From assembly GCA_017654935.2 (NCBI GenBank), contig CM065690.1:36508351-36572350 (forward strand): DNA of 64,000 nucleotides. Direction: 5' to 3'. Both the position numbers and the translations under genes were made by a program. Under the pieces are notes generated by a model. That model was not told the DNA's origin and made no database searches. It worked only from the letters and a program-made list of their open reading frames with translations. Origin of the DNA: Phymorhynchus buccinoides (taxonomy: Eukaryota > Mollusca > Gastropoda > Neogastropoda > Raphitomidae). Numbering within the stretch: the stretch's first letter is position 1; every line of letters starts with the position of its first letter. Positions 45,815 to 57,900 of the stretch are shown piece after piece.

Positions 45815-45925
45815 GGATTTTACTGATATTGCACTACCTCCGGGCTGTGCCTCCAGGATTGTCCCCACCATCTTTATATCTACTAATGTCCCATATGTGT
45901 CTTTTCCAGACTGGAGGACGTTAAA
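45815..45925 (-). mobile_element. Partial 205-bp SINE-like copy
   Basis: CGGGATTTTACTGATATTGC, CCTCCAGGATTGTCCCCACC, TGTCCCATATGTGTCTTTTC and GGAGGACGTTAAAC in inverse family order. Confidence 0.82.
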
Positions 45926-46156
45926 CAGATTTTCATTATTGAATTCTTAGGGATTATGTTTTTAACCTATTCCTCCGAGGGTTGTTTTTGTTTTTGTTTT
46001 TGTGTGTGTGTTTTTTGGGGGGTGCTGATGCCATTTTCCTTAGCCACTTCTAAACATTCCCCTTTCAAGCCACTCTTGCTGAATGTAATTTTACCCTCTG
46101 AGATTTTCCTTAGCCACTGGCCTTCCCCTTTCAAACCACTCACTAAATATATATAT

Positions 46157-46320
46157 ACGTTGTCGTCATACCTTGGCTAAAAGACTCCAGGATCATTCCA
46201 ACAGCCAAACATGTGAACACTATGGTACAAATGCACCAGCTAGGGATGAGAACATTACGCATGTGAATGTTTTTGATTAGCCCTCCACGTGGGCAGCCAC
46301 ACTCCGACTTTGGAGGATTT
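46157..46320 (+). repeat. Dispersed repeat, 25986 family
   Basis: GTCGTCATACCTTGGCTAAA, CCAACAGCCAAACATGTGAA and GCAGCCACACTCCGACTTTG match 25986 closely. Confidence 0.85.
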
Positions 46321-46518
46321 GGGAGATTGATTATGTTATGCTAGGAACTTGTCATGGCTAAATTTCAACTTCCTTAGTCTGTGTTCGTAATCAAGGTGAC
46401 TACCCTGTAAACATTCCGGCATCGTTCTTACATTGGCAACGTGATGGCAAATGATGGCAAGTGCTGGCCAGCATCAGTCCTTCAATCGGTCCTATTCTGG
46501 CATGCCGGCATCGATCCT

Positions 46519-46791
46519 CTATGTACTTTGCCATTGCTGGCTGAACGCTGGCAAATGCAGTATAACGCCTTTAATCAATTTTGTTGCTCGTCTTTGGACC
46601 CTTTCTAAAGCTGCCGATTGCCTTTTTAAAAACGGACTCCAGACCTGATTTCCATATTCTAGATGAGGTCTGACCAAACTTTTATATAGTTTTAAAAATA
46701 CTATGTTATCTAACCCAATAAAACTTCTTCTAATTAGGCCCAGCATTTTGTCGCCTTTACCAATAGCCGTGTTAATGGCTACAAGGTGCAC
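46519..46791 (-). pseudogene. LINE reverse transcriptase fragment
   Basis: The minus strand reads FLKLYKSLVRPHLEYGNQVW and SAALERVQRRATKLI, the conserved segment after the RT active site in CR1/RTE-like LINEs. It is truncated at both ends. It has the same orientation as the LINE ends at 40546 and 44448 but is not contiguous with them. Confidence 0.88.
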
Positions 46792-46933
46792 CTGATTATA
46801 AGGCGCACCCCCGAATTTTTACACAAAATCCAGATTTTGTTATTATATATTCTTACTATATTATCAGTCACATCATAAGGCGCAGGGGTCTCAGTCTAGG
46901 GAAAAAGTATTGCCTTGTAGTCCATAAAACACG
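46779..46933. mobile_element. TIR element fragment with TATAAGGCGCAC motifs
   Basis: AAGGTGCACCTGATTATAAG, CATAAGGCGCAGGGG and GTAGTCCATAAAACACGGTA resemble the 34668 type. The left end is missing where it meets the LINE fragment. Confidence 0.6.
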
Positions 46934-46945
46934 GTATATTATTAT

Positions 46946-47695
46946 ATCAGGGTTCGCACGCCCCTTGAGAGCCCTTGAAACACCTTTAATTAAAATTTGA
47001 ACTCGGTCAAATAGGTGCTTGAAAACCTTTAAAATGAGCAAAATTTTATTCACCCCTTGATAACCCTTTGAAGATCTATCACGGGTCGAGCTTGTAGTCC
47101 TACATAATATATAAAATCATACTAAGCAGAAACCATTGGGATGGTGACTTCACAAACTCATAAAATCGGGGGGGAAATGAAGAAGAGATCGCTATTGATG
47201 CTTTCATTCAGCGCTTCGTTTCCATCATTTACTTATGCTCATGCACATGCACACTAGCACTGATTTCCATACTTAGCGTTTTACGTTCGCAGCTTCCTCT
47301 CAGTGGGTCTAGGCCAAGATTATGTGCATTTTGAAACGGAAAGCATTCACGGCACCGCTCACCTGTGTCAACGTGCCGAACGAAGCATGTGGCTCGAAAA
47401 ATTATTAGAGTATTGCGGCTGGATAGCCCAGTGTGCAGAAATTCAGCACCCAACTTGTGCAACCAAGTAGCGGATGTATTGAGAAACTGTCGTTAGCCAC
47501 AGCAAAGGGGGAAATGAAACATCTAGAGCGTGAAAAATCCGTTCAACAGTTTTTGAGAACATTAATACACAGACAGACATACATGCATACAGACAGACCA
47601 AAAACAATACCCGTCGCAGAGTCTGTCTGGCCGGGTAAAAATTAGGGGTGTAGTCACAGAAGTGGAAGTGAGGTATTTGGGTGTTTTACTTAGTA
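46946..47695. other. Unassigned stretch, possible hAT end at 46952
   Basis: CAGGGTTCGCACGCCCCTTG, with CCTTGAAACACC and TGCTTGAAAACC following, resembles one end of a common invertebrate hAT copy. No matching right end is seen. The rest to 47695 is unrecognised. Confidence 0.4.
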
Positions 47696-47699
47696 TTAT

Positions 47700-47775
47700 T
47701 ATTCTAGTCACAGAGACTTGTCTCTGTCATATTCGGGTTGCTCCCACCTGGAGAGGTGGGATAAGCTGTGTAGCT
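47700..47775 (-). mobile_element. 3' fragment of the tRNA-SINE family
   Basis: TCTAGTCACAGAGACTTGTC, ATTCGGGTTGCTCCCACCTG match the 3' ends of the copies at 59600 (same orientation) and 61094 (inverse). Confidence 0.8.
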
Positions 47776-47932
47776 AGCTAATGGGCGAAGTTTGTTAGAG
47801 AGAGAGGGAGGGAGAGAGTCTGTTTTATGCCCTCTGTACTACCAATCAAATATTTTGTACTAAACAAAGGAAAACCCATCTTTGTTTGTCTCTGGAAAAA
47901 GGGGGGGGGGGGGCGAGGTGATGTGAGTCAGT

Positions 47933-47935
<3 letters not shown>

Positions 47936-47990
<55 letters not shown>
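47936..47990. repeat. (GA)n microsatellite
   Basis: About 50 bases of GA just upstream of the ASB-like gene. Confidence 0.95.
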
Positions 47991-47993
<3 letters not shown>

Positions 47994-48061
47994 ATTTAAT
48001 TTGTTCCCTTTGTTCAAATTTCTAGGATCTCCAAGAATTGCAGACGGCGTCACAAAGAACG

Positions 48062-49201
48062 ATGGCGAACACGAGACCAGTCACCTTTAAATCAAGATGG
48101 ACAGTGAAAAAGATGGAGAGGATCGAGGAAGGCCTTCGGCATGGGGAGTCGACATCCTTTGACAGACAAAGACGACTTTACAAGCAAATGGAGGCCCGCG
48201 GTGTGCTACCATCTTTAAAAGAAAAAGGATTGTTTCACTGCCTTGTGCTGCACGCAGTGGATAACTACAAAGTTGACCAGTTGAACGTAACAGATATAAC
48301 AAAGCAGAGACTAGGCAGCAAGTTTTGGGACGCCATCTTCGCTTCTTTGACGTCAGAAAAAAGATGGGATTGTGCCATCCTACTGTTGGTGTGTGCAAAC
48401 GACTCCCATCGATCAATGACTTGGTTTAGGGAGTTGGAGGAGGAAGACGAACTAGATATGTTTGATCTGCTTACGCGTAAACTCGCGGGTGAATGGCTGA
48501 AAGCTTGGTTCATGCATGCCTCAGTTTGTGGCAAAATCGGGCCTATCAAACTCTTTTTATGCTCAGAAAACAAGCTTGTGCAGCACGCTGTTTGTGAAGT
48601 TCTAAATAAAACCCCAATTCTTCTGGCTCGTCTTGTGCAGTTTACTTGTAAATTGAGGCAGCCATTGATGCGCAAGCAGCTAGATCAGAGCCCCCACAAG
48701 GGCACTGACTACGTCAAGTGTCTGTTTATGGCCGGTAAGGCCGGTCTGTTCTCCAAGTTTCTCCCGCCAGTTAAATTTGGTAGTGATGCAGATGAAGCAA
48801 GCCTACTTGACAGACCTCTTGGGGTTGCAGTACTCCACAACCAGCCAGACCTCGTCCGATTCTTGTTCGAGTTTGGAGCAGCAGCCAACAACCTTGAGCT
48901 CCTCCGGCTGAGTCAGCACCCAGTCCTCAATGAAAGGTGCCAAGTAGAAAGTATGGAAGAGGAGCCTTCATCTCCAACCAACGAGTTTCCGTTACAAGAT
49001 GACGTGCATGCTGCCAGAGATATAAGAAAATTTCTCTCCAGCAAAGGATCAGAGCCCAGATCCCTACAAGACCTCTGTCTCCTGGACGTGACCAAACGTG
49101 TTGGCTGGGGACTGGAGAGAGACAGAAAAGTGGAGCCGATGGAAATCCCTGTGGTCCTGAAAGAACTTTTGACCAACGACATAAAGAAAACAGGCCATTA
49201 A
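48062..49201 (+). CDS. ASB-like SOCS-box protein, 379 residues, single coding exon
   Basis: The C-terminus holds a BC box, SLQDLCLLDVTKRVG (334-348), fitting the SOCS-box consensus for Elongin B/C binding, then IPVVLKELL (362-370) in the place of the Cul5 box. Residues 248-273 (RPLGVAVLHNQPDLVRFLFE) resemble one ankyrin repeat. The rest (1-245) looks helical and may hold degenerate ankyrin repeats, but I recognise no other domain. The inferred role is a substrate-recruiting subunit of a Cullin-5 E3 ligase, substrate unknown. The start ATG at 48062 has A at -3 and G at +4. The frame is open back to a TAG overlapping a possible acceptor (TTTCTAG, 48019-48025), so a 5' exon could extend the protein. 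There is no signal peptide or membrane segment. A poly-C then poly-A run starts 11 bases after the stop. Confidence 0.85.
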   Translation: MANTRPVTFKSRWTVKKMERIEEGLRHGESTSFDRQRRLYKQMEARGVLPSLKEKGLFHCLVLHAVDNYKVDQLNVTDITKQRLGSKFWDAIFASLTSEKRWDCAILLLVCANDSHRSMTWFRELEEEDELDMFDLLTRKLAGEWLKAWFMHASVCGKIGPIKLFLCSENKLVQHAVCEVLNKTPILLARLVQFTCKLRQPLMRKQLDQSPHKGTDYVKCLFMAGKAGLFSKFLPPVKFGSDADEASLLDRPLGVAVLHNQPDLVRFLFEFGAAANNLELLRLSQHPVLNERCQVESMEEEPSSPTNEFPLQDDVHAARDIRKFLSSKGSEPRSLQDLCLLDVTKRVGWGLERDRKVEPMEIPVVLKELLTNDIKKTGH

Positions 49202-50181
<980 letters not shown>

Positions 50182-50244
50182 TTCTCTGCATATATCTTTA
50201 TTGTCATGTACTTCAAAAATTGAGGTTGAAATAAGGCTGCCAAC

Positions 50245-51155
50245 AACAAAATTAGGGAACACTTTCCAAATGCTCACATTTTGGTCATTTGCTTGTAGCT
50301 TCCAAAGGCGTTGCGTTTGGAACTTAACACTTGGCAGTTACATACACAAGAGACAGGACCTTACCGAGAAAGCAACATTTTGTTAACAATCGCCATTGGT
50401 TTCTATGGTAATGTGATTTTAAATTGCCTCAAAATCCAGAAAATTGCAACAAATTTATTACACCAGTATTTTTCCACAGAGTGATTTGGGCAGAATGATG
50501 CTCGTCACATGTTGGCAGGAAGATTAAAGAATGAGTACAACTCACAATAACATCCTTTCTTAACAGAAGAGATAATTACATTATTCGCTTAGTTACGAGA
50601 GTTATGCAGCGAAAGTTGGGTGCTTTGGAACTTGGGAGACCCTATAGCTCCAGGATGGGGTGACTGTGCAGGAAGGTGGTCACCAATTTCAGGCATCAAG
50701 TATCAGTCATTATTAAGCTGTGACAGTGGTTCCCGCACAGCCACACCTTCCTGCAGCCATTCCAGGGCTCTCCCTAGATCCAAAAGGCTCAACTTTCGCT
50801 ACATGCACAGTCATTGTGACTCTCTTTTGTTTAGAAAGGATATTTTTGTGGGAGTTGCACTCATTCTTTAAGCTTTCTGCTAACATACGCTGAATACCGT
50901 TTTACTCAGTCCACATTGTGGGGGAAATGCACTGAAATTACATTGGCGCTTTTTTAAAGTCAAATTACCATAGCAACCGATGAAGATCGCAAAACATTTA
51001 TGCTTTCACGGTGTGGCTGTGCTTCTTTTGTGTGTGACTGCCAAGTCTTAAGCTCTAGATCTAGATGTGAAATGTTTTGAATATATGAGCAAATAACCCA
51101 AACATGAGTATTTTGAAAGTGTTCCCTAACTTTTTGTGGGCGGCATACATGCATT
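50245..51155. mobile_element. DNA element with long terminal inverted repeats, about 0.9 kb
   Basis: GGCTGCCAACAACAAAATTA and GGGAACACTTTCC on the left are matched in inverse by GTGTTCCCTAACTTTTTGTG and GGCGGCAT on the right. Similarity continues inward for about 150 bp (ACTTGGCAGTTACATACAC against GTGTGACTGCCAAGT inverse). No transposase frame is seen in the middle. Confidence 0.78.
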
Positions 51156-51395
51156 ACGATACAATAACGCTTGTCATTTGAGGTTTCCTATGTCGTGTAA
51201 AAGGGCTTGCAGACATGTCCATTTTTTAAAATTATCTAGCTTTGCTTTGTTTATTACGAAGCTTTGAAAGACTACTTAATTAAAACAGTTGGATTTTGTT
51301 ATTTGTTATGCTATCAAGGAATTCCAATGGTGAAGTTCATATGGTTTTTTTTATGATGATCTGAATAAAACATGTTGCATTCTGAATTTTAAACA

Positions 51396-51510
51396 CGTGT
51401 GTGTGTGTGAGTGTGTGTGTGTGCGTGCGTGCGCGTGTGTGTGTATGCGTGTGTGCGTGTGTGTGTGTGATTGTGCGTGTGTATCTGTGTGTGTGTGCGC
51501 GCGCGCGCGC

Positions 51511-51575
<65 letters not shown>

Positions 51576-51680
51576 GTCTCTTTGTATGGGTTAGTGTGTG
51601 TGATTGTGCGCGTGTATTGTGTATGTGTGTGCGCGTGCTCGAGCGCGCGCGTGTGTATGTGTGTGTGTGTTGTCTCTTTG
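51396..51680. repeat. (TG)n with embedded (CG)n
   Basis: Long TG tracts interrupted at about 51498-51524 by uninterrupted GC dinucleotides, then TG again to 51573 and a second mixed tract at 51590-51670. Confidence 0.95.
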
Positions 51681-51728
51681 TCTGGGTTAGGGTTGGGGTC
51701 AAATTTACGAGCTTCTGTGACTGAAAAA

Positions 51729-51902
51729 CAGTGGAACCTCCCTTATAAGACCTCCTATTATAAGACTCCCTCCCACATAAGACCTACTTCTCTGAGACAT
51801 TGCCCTTCTTTGTAAGTATTAAATTACCTCCCTGTGAGACCCCTCCATTATAAGACCTCATTTAAAATTATTTTTGAAGGTCTCATAAGGGAGGTTCCAC
51901 TG
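51729..51902. mobile_element. pogo/mariner-like MITE, 174 bp
   Basis: CAGTGGAACCTCCCTTATAA and its inverse CATAAGGGAGGTTCCACTG are the ends. TA follows on the right. TATAAGACCTC repeats inside. No ORF. Confidence 0.9.
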
Positions 51903-52079
51903 TACAAACCTAAACATGTCCGTTTCATAACAAATCCAGGTGGCCATGTTCCTGACCAGCGGCTGTAGGGAGTCGAGAAATGTTCCGATTCCATCTGGGA
52001 GTAAGACAATTATGTTGCGGATAGGAGTTAGGATATCATTATCAGTTACAACTTCTGAGTCACAGATTCCCAAATCTCT

Positions 52080-52205
52080 TAGAAATGTTTGCACGAATGG
52101 TGAGTGAGAAGCGAATTGAGTTGCTTTGCAAGATTATGCGCTATTTACATTATTAATTATTATTATTTATTATTTATATCGTATGTTATTTATATCGTAT
52201 GTTAT
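52080..52205 (+). mobile_element. LINE 3' terminus with (ATT)n tail
   Basis: AGAAATGTTTGCACGAATGG, TTGAGTTGCTTTGCAAGATT and ATGCGCTATTTACATTATTA match the end of the LINE fragment at 53290-54235. Confidence 0.82.
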
Positions 52206-52439
52206 TTATATCGTATGTCACCGACTTCACTGCTGCAACACAAGGCTCTAGGGTAGCCTACCTACCATTTCGCCCTTACCACTATGATTGGCCTTTGTCA
52301 ATTAGTCGGGCTCACTTTGCAACAGAAATGTTGGCAAAATCCTTTAAACATACGTTTTAACAACTAAAGCAGAAGACTTTGGTTTAAATATATTTTAGCG
52401 ATGTCCATAAATTTAAAAAAAGAAAAAAAAGAAAGAGAG

Positions 52440-52651
52440 AGAGAGAAAATGGAGTTTTACGTCCTCTTGGTCCGAATCAGACACATATGGGACATTTGTA
52501 AATACAAATATGGTGGGAACAATACTGGAGGCAATGCCCGGAGGCAGTACGAAACCAGTAAAGTCCCGATTTTTTAAAATTAATACAGATAGCTGTAGCG
52601 GTGACCACGCCTCGGTTAAACCTCATCGGCTATGGCACCGCCACAAGTAGT
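52440..52651 (+). mobile_element. Full copy of the 205-bp SINE-like family
   Basis: Nearly identical to 31931-32148 over its full length, ending CACCGCCACAAGTAG. Confidence 0.92.
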
Positions 52652-52811
52652 GAATTCAATTATTTAAAAAAAAAAAGAAAGAAGAATTGTTGACTTCTTT
52701 TATTGCACTTTCCACTTGCAAGAGGTGCTAATTCTAAGATGCTAACCTAACTTCAGTAGGCCTACCAGCTTTTAGTACGGTTAGGCCTGTTTCTTTGCTT
52801 GGTGAAGTTTT

Positions 52812-53053
52812 AATCCTTTCATCGCCAATGTTGCATTTTTGCACCACAATGATTTAACACCCATGTCATTGAAACTCTTGAAATCAGGGTCTGTTATTCA
52901 ATAATATTGTGTCCTAAATTTGATCAGTAAGGATTGACCGTATTCTAAATGTGTCACATAGAAATCCCACAATATTGCAGACAAAATCTGTTCTGCAGCC
53001 AAGTAAGTTTAATTGAAACTTTTGGCTCAAGGATGGCTGGCGGTGAATAGTTT
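52812..53053 (-). mobile_element. Diverged piggyBac-like MITE
   Basis: TTTTAATCCTTTCATCGCCA, TTTGCACCACAATGATTTAA and GGATGGCTGGCGGTGAATAG follow the 61949 layout. Confidence 0.8.
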
Positions 53054-53145
53054 AAAATAGCCTTTCGAGGTTTTTTTTAATGCTGTGGTAATGCCCTTCA
53101 GTTTCTTGATATATCCCTTTTGGAGATACACAGAGAAGGAGAAGC

Positions 53146-53255
53146 ACATACACACACGCACGCACGCACTGCACGCACACACACACACACGCACGCGCGC
53201 GCGCACACGCACGCACGCACGCACGCACACACGCACGCACGCACACACACACACG

Positions 53256-53285
<30 letters not shown>
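53146..53285. repeat. (CA)n/(CG)n microsatellite
   Basis: Alternating CA, GCAC and a short CG run. Confidence 0.95.
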
Positions 53286-53286
<1 letters not shown>

Positions 53287-53289
53287 TGA

Positions 53290-54235
53290 CACTGCAGGCA
53301 AACGGAACCTGGGACGTCCACATGAATACCATCACAGCGAAGGCCAGTCAGACTCTTGGCTTCTTGCGAAGAAACCTCAAAATAACCTCCACTGAGTTGA
53401 GAGAGAAGGCCTACATGGCCTTTGTAAGACCTCTCCTCGAATACGCATGCTCGGCTGGGACCTCTTCACTCAAAAGAGTATTGACAAGGTGGAATCGATC
53501 CAACGCAGGGCTGCCAGATTCGTTCTGAATCAATACCATAGAACAGCCAGCGTCACCGACATCAGTGTACTCCAGAGACTGGGATGGAACTCGCTGCAGC
53601 AACGCCGACAGATCACCAGACTCACCATGCTCTTCAAAATACTCAATGGCATGGTGAGTGTTAACAGGAGCAAGCTCGATCATACCTCAGACAGAGCGGC
53701 AACGAAGAGGTCAATCGCAACAGTTCGATCCGCATCCCTCAGTGTCAGACGCAGTATCGCCAGAGTTCCTTCTTTCCCCGGACAATCAGGGAGGGGAACG
53801 ACCTGCCTACATCAGCAGTGGAGGCCAGAACTCCAGAGAGTTTCGCAGCCAGAGTCTGGAAGCACCTGTCTATGACTCTGATCCTTTCCCCACTCTTGTT
53901 TACCAGCTCATTGAAGACGTTGAGTATGAGGTTAACGCGTGCGCGCGTGTGTGTATGGGGTGGGGTGGGGAGTAGGGGGGCAGGGGTGGGGATGGGGGGG
54001 GGGGGGGGGGTGTGGGGTGTGTGGCTGGGGTGGTGGTGTTGAAGGGACGTGGGTGTTGGTGTGTTGTGTTATGATTATGTGCAATGCATTCTCTAATATG
54101 TATTCTTTTTCATAGAGATGTATGGTGAGGATGCGTGGGCCAGTTTGTTAGAAATGTTTGTACGAATGGTGAGTGAAAAGCGCATTGAGTTGCTTTGCAA
54201 GATTATGCGCTATATAAGCATTATTAATTATTTAA
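53290..54235 (+). pseudogene. LINE 3' fragment, CR1/L2-like, with (ATT)n end
   Basis: Reads TLGFLRRNLKITSTELREKA and AYMAFVRPLLEYA, then after a frameshift KVESIQRRAARFVLNQYHRT and VTDISVLQRLGWNSLQQRRQ, and in a further frame a short WKHLS-like end. At least two frame changes make it dead. The 3'UTR runs to AAGCGCATTGAGTTGCTTTG and GCGCTATATAAGC before ATTATTAATTATT. Confidence 0.87.
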
Positions 54236-54574
54236 TGGACACCCGCCTGCTGCACCCATCACATCTGCCTGATGGCCCCACTCAGGGGTCATTGGGCTAG
54301 CAACCCAAACTCTCTTCTCCTTTTTAGTCTTCCCTTCTCTTCTGCTTTTGCTTGTCACAGTTGCTGGAAGTGGGGCCTGTTCCTTCCCCAGTGCAAGCAT
54401 TTAATCCTTTATCTTTTCATCTGTCCCAGTCTTCTGTCTAAGGCCTAACTTTTCAGTTTCTTCTCAGGCTTTGAGCCTTTTCTTCCGGCATAAGTGGTAG
54501 AACCTCCCTGTTCCGTGGCAAAATAATCAAAGCTCGGAGTTGATTGTGGCCACGCACAGCGAAAAAGAAAGAAG

Positions 54575-54665
54575 AATTAGTAGATATAAAGATGGTGGAA
54601 ACGATCCTGGAAGCAATGTCCGCCTGGAGGCAGTGCAACACCAGTAATGTCCCGAATTTTCAACA
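54575..54665 (+). mobile_element. Partial 205-bp SINE-like copy
   Basis: TAGATATAAAGATGGTGG, AACGATCCTGGAAGCAATGT, GCAGTGCAACACCAG and AATGTCCCGAATTTT in family order. Confidence 0.8.
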
Positions 54666-54759
54666 ATACAGTTCAGCGAATTGTCAGGGGCTTGCTTTTA
54701 TTTTAGTTCTTCATTTATTATTATTATAATTGTTGTTATTTTTTTTATAAAGCCGGCAC

Positions 54760-54860
54760 ACAGATTTAGATGGAGAGCTGTAACTTGACTCAACACCGCC
54801 AACAAAGGGAAGTTATGCGGAGGCACTTCCGGTTTACAACCTGACGGTGGCAAAACAAAA
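54760..54860 (+). promoter_or_regulatory. GET1: Probable GET1 promoter/5'UTR with ETS-like site
   Basis: CACTTCCGGTTT at 54826-54837 matches the ETS-family core motif common in housekeeping promoters, 25-35 bp upstream of the GET1 start codon. There is no TATA box at a fitting distance. The transcription start is not determined. Confidence 0.45.
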
Positions 54861-54941
54861 ATGTTTCTAATGTTATTCATATTCTTACTTAGTGTTTGTT
54901 TTGCTGTGTTGGACAAGTTTGTGAATGAAATCACACATTTT
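54861..54941 (+). CDS. GET1: GET1 exon 1, first membrane segment
   Basis: ATG with AAA before it opens 27 codons, MFLMLFIFLLSVCFAVLDKF then VNEITHF, ending TTT|GTAAGT. It joins exon 2 in phase 0. It is recognised because the hydrophobic start followed by LDKFVNEI occupies the place of the same segment in WRB. Confidence 0.85.
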
Positions 54942-57900
54942 GTAAGTGCATTTATGTCAGATTGTTTGGTTAGATCTAAAAATTAAAAAAAATTAAATGC
55001 TTGACTTCCCATTTTTTACTAATTTTAGATTTTGATGTTCTGCATGTCGGGTTAAAATTCCTAGCTCGTTAAAATTCCTAGCTCGCTATGCTATAAGACT
55101 GACTATTTGCGGCATTTTGCGACATTGAGCATGAACGACAAATTTCACTTTTTTCTAGGGTTAGGCGTTAGGGTTAGTGTTACTGTTAGGTAAATGGTTC
55201 TAGTAGTATAACGAAAATGTGAAATTTGTGGTTGTCGCAAATAGTCACTCTCATAGCAGTGAGCTAGGAATTTTAACGAGCTAGGAATGTAGGAACCTTA
55301 GACTTTTTTTCAAATTTTTTGTCAACTCTAATGAAATTTATGTCAGTGGAAAGAGCTCGAAAAGACCTTTAAAATGATACCCAAATTAAAAATTGAGAAA
55401 GTTACGTTTTAAAATGATAGCCTTTTTTTTTTTACATGAGCTATAGCCTACATGAGGCCTACAAGTCTCGATCGTTTGTTTCATTGAATGTTTATGGGGA
55501 CAGATTTGTTGTGAGTGTTTGTGTTTATGGCTTTGAAGCCCTCTGGGCTGGAACTTAGTGGAAGTTGAAATTAAAACTTGAAACTTGAAAACTTGATCGT
55601 CAGTGTGACTCGGCAAGAAGAAAGTGATCAACTCGGCAATGTCGGACATGGTTGGACTAGGCTAACACCTCCGATTAGATTAACCTCGCAAAGTACCTGA
55701 TTATAAACTTACATGCACCAAATTTGGCACACTTGTAGCAAATTGGTTGAATCTATTGTGCTATTGTTTTCATTAAAGTCTTATGTCTGGTCAACAGAGG
55801 AATCAGACCTAAAAATTGGAGCGCTTGACACTCGCGAACTTGCGTCCACTTGTAAACAAAAACTGCTAACGAAAACTACACGAAGAAAATGCCTTTAAAA
55901 ATGGAAACAAATGACCACTTGGCAAAGCCAAAACACCGGTTCGACAAGGGGAAACTATCGAGTCAGTTTGACCCGAAACCAGTTGTACTCTGTCACTGTC
56001 AGTTAGTGTTACACTGTTAGTGTTACAGACGATTACTATTTCATTACTTTTTACATAATCTAGATGTTGTTCTTAGTACAACCCCCACTGCATCGTAATG
56101 GGCAGCTTAGGACGATAAATTGACCGCCAGAGGGCAGTCCAACCGTTATGGGCTTATCACGCGCTATTCTTAGAGCGAGAGGGTGGGACTCATCACCCTC
56201 TCTCTCTCGCTCACTACGCCCAACTAAGAATAGTACGTGATGAGCCCCTATGGTTGTGTGAGTCCCACCCTCTCGCCCTCTGGCGGTCAATTTATCGTCT
56301 TAAGTTTCCCATTGTCACTATGATGACAGAGGATGTGAAAAGAGAGTGTGGGACCCCCACACTCGGAGGAACATGGACAAAATCGGAGCTGTACAGAGAA
56401 GGGCGGCTCACTTCATGTTAAACCGCTACCACAACACCTCCAGTGTAACTGACATGCTTTCTCAGTTAGGATGGCCCACACTTGAGCACTGCAGAAAGTC
56501 TACCACTACCAGGCTTATATTTTACAATGCTTTATAAGATCTTGAATGGCTGTGTCAAAGTCGACAACACCAGACTGAAGTCAACTCCAACTCGCCTAAG
56601 AAGAGGTCACAGCCGGCAACTATCCACCATCCAGTGCCGGACTGAATACAGGAGAAGTTATTTCTTCCCACGCACCATCAAAGACTGGAACTCGTTACCT
56701 GAGGAGGTTGCGTCTGCCTCTTCAGCCGGCTCATTCTAGTCCTCCATCAAGATGCAAATTCCCCCCCTCCCCCTAGTTTAGGTGTTCCTGCCAACTCAGC
56801 ATCATGTCGGGGGCTTGATCAGCAAGACCCGACTGGCTGGGCCATCTTCGTAGAGTAGGTTTTTGTTTTATTTTGTCTCTTTTTGATGCCCGACTTCAGA
56901 CCTCGACCGCATATAGTATCATAAAATCAAACTGATGATTGTGGATACTCAACGGAAGAAGAAGAAGAAGAAGAAGAAGAAGAAGACCCTTTACTGGCTT
57001 TAGTTGCTGAGTTATGCATTTCTCACATTTTGATTTGGTTTAACACCTTCAAGTTCCGTGCTGCCTATTACTAGTTGCGCATGCGCTGCCGGTTTGCTGC
57101 GCGATTTTTTAACACGGCAAAATTGCTATTTATAATTATAGGTACATGTAGAAATAAAATTATTCACCTATTTCTCAGAGTTGTGCCAATGCAATGAAAG
57201 ATAAATCTGGGCATGTGTCATAAAAATGCGTTTTGCATCAGTTGTTCGTAATGGGAGTTTCGGTTTTGTGGAATCATAAGTCTGTTTTTCGTACAGAGGG
57301 TGACAGATAAATGCTTGTAACAACATTTTTCGACTGAATGAAGAAACTCAAAAGACTCGATAAAACTTGATTTGCTTACTAAAAGTAAAACGTAAATTAT
57401 GAATAGAGGTCACTAAAGAAATGTCTGTTAAAAACCACAATAGAGTTTTTGAAGTGAAGAAATTCTTACCTTGTTCAGTTGTATTGTTATTACATTATTG
57501 AAAATTTTAAGCAGATATGAACTCTTCCGAGTAAAATTTTTCATTAACAAATTCATTTTCTTATTTCGTATATTTAATCAATTCATGCATCAAAGTTTGA
57601 TTAACCTATAGAATCGGGTTAGGGATAGGGTTGGGAACATGTTAGTGTTGGACTTGGAGTCAATGTTACTGTTAGTATTTTTTCAAGACACTTGCGCATA
57701 TTTTTTGCATCCTGTGATTGAGACCCATAAGTGTGTGGGTTACAGACCCGTAAATCTAGCCTCTGCCAAATTAATAAGGCCGAGGCTGGGATCCCTAACC
57801 CGCATTCTCCATGCAACGGTTACGGGGCTCAGTCACACAGGATGCAAAAATTGTGCGCAGGTGTCTTAAAAAACTACTAACATTGACTCTAGCATATTCT

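Noticed and set aside
51337..51815. Cys/Val and His/Thr-repeat open frames over GT/CA tracts
   Set aside because: Pure products of dinucleotide repeats; the same applies to 43720-43962 and 53027-53395.
53290..53900. Functional gene with RT-like sequence
   Set aside because: At least two frame changes and loss of the upstream RT core make it a dead LINE fragment.
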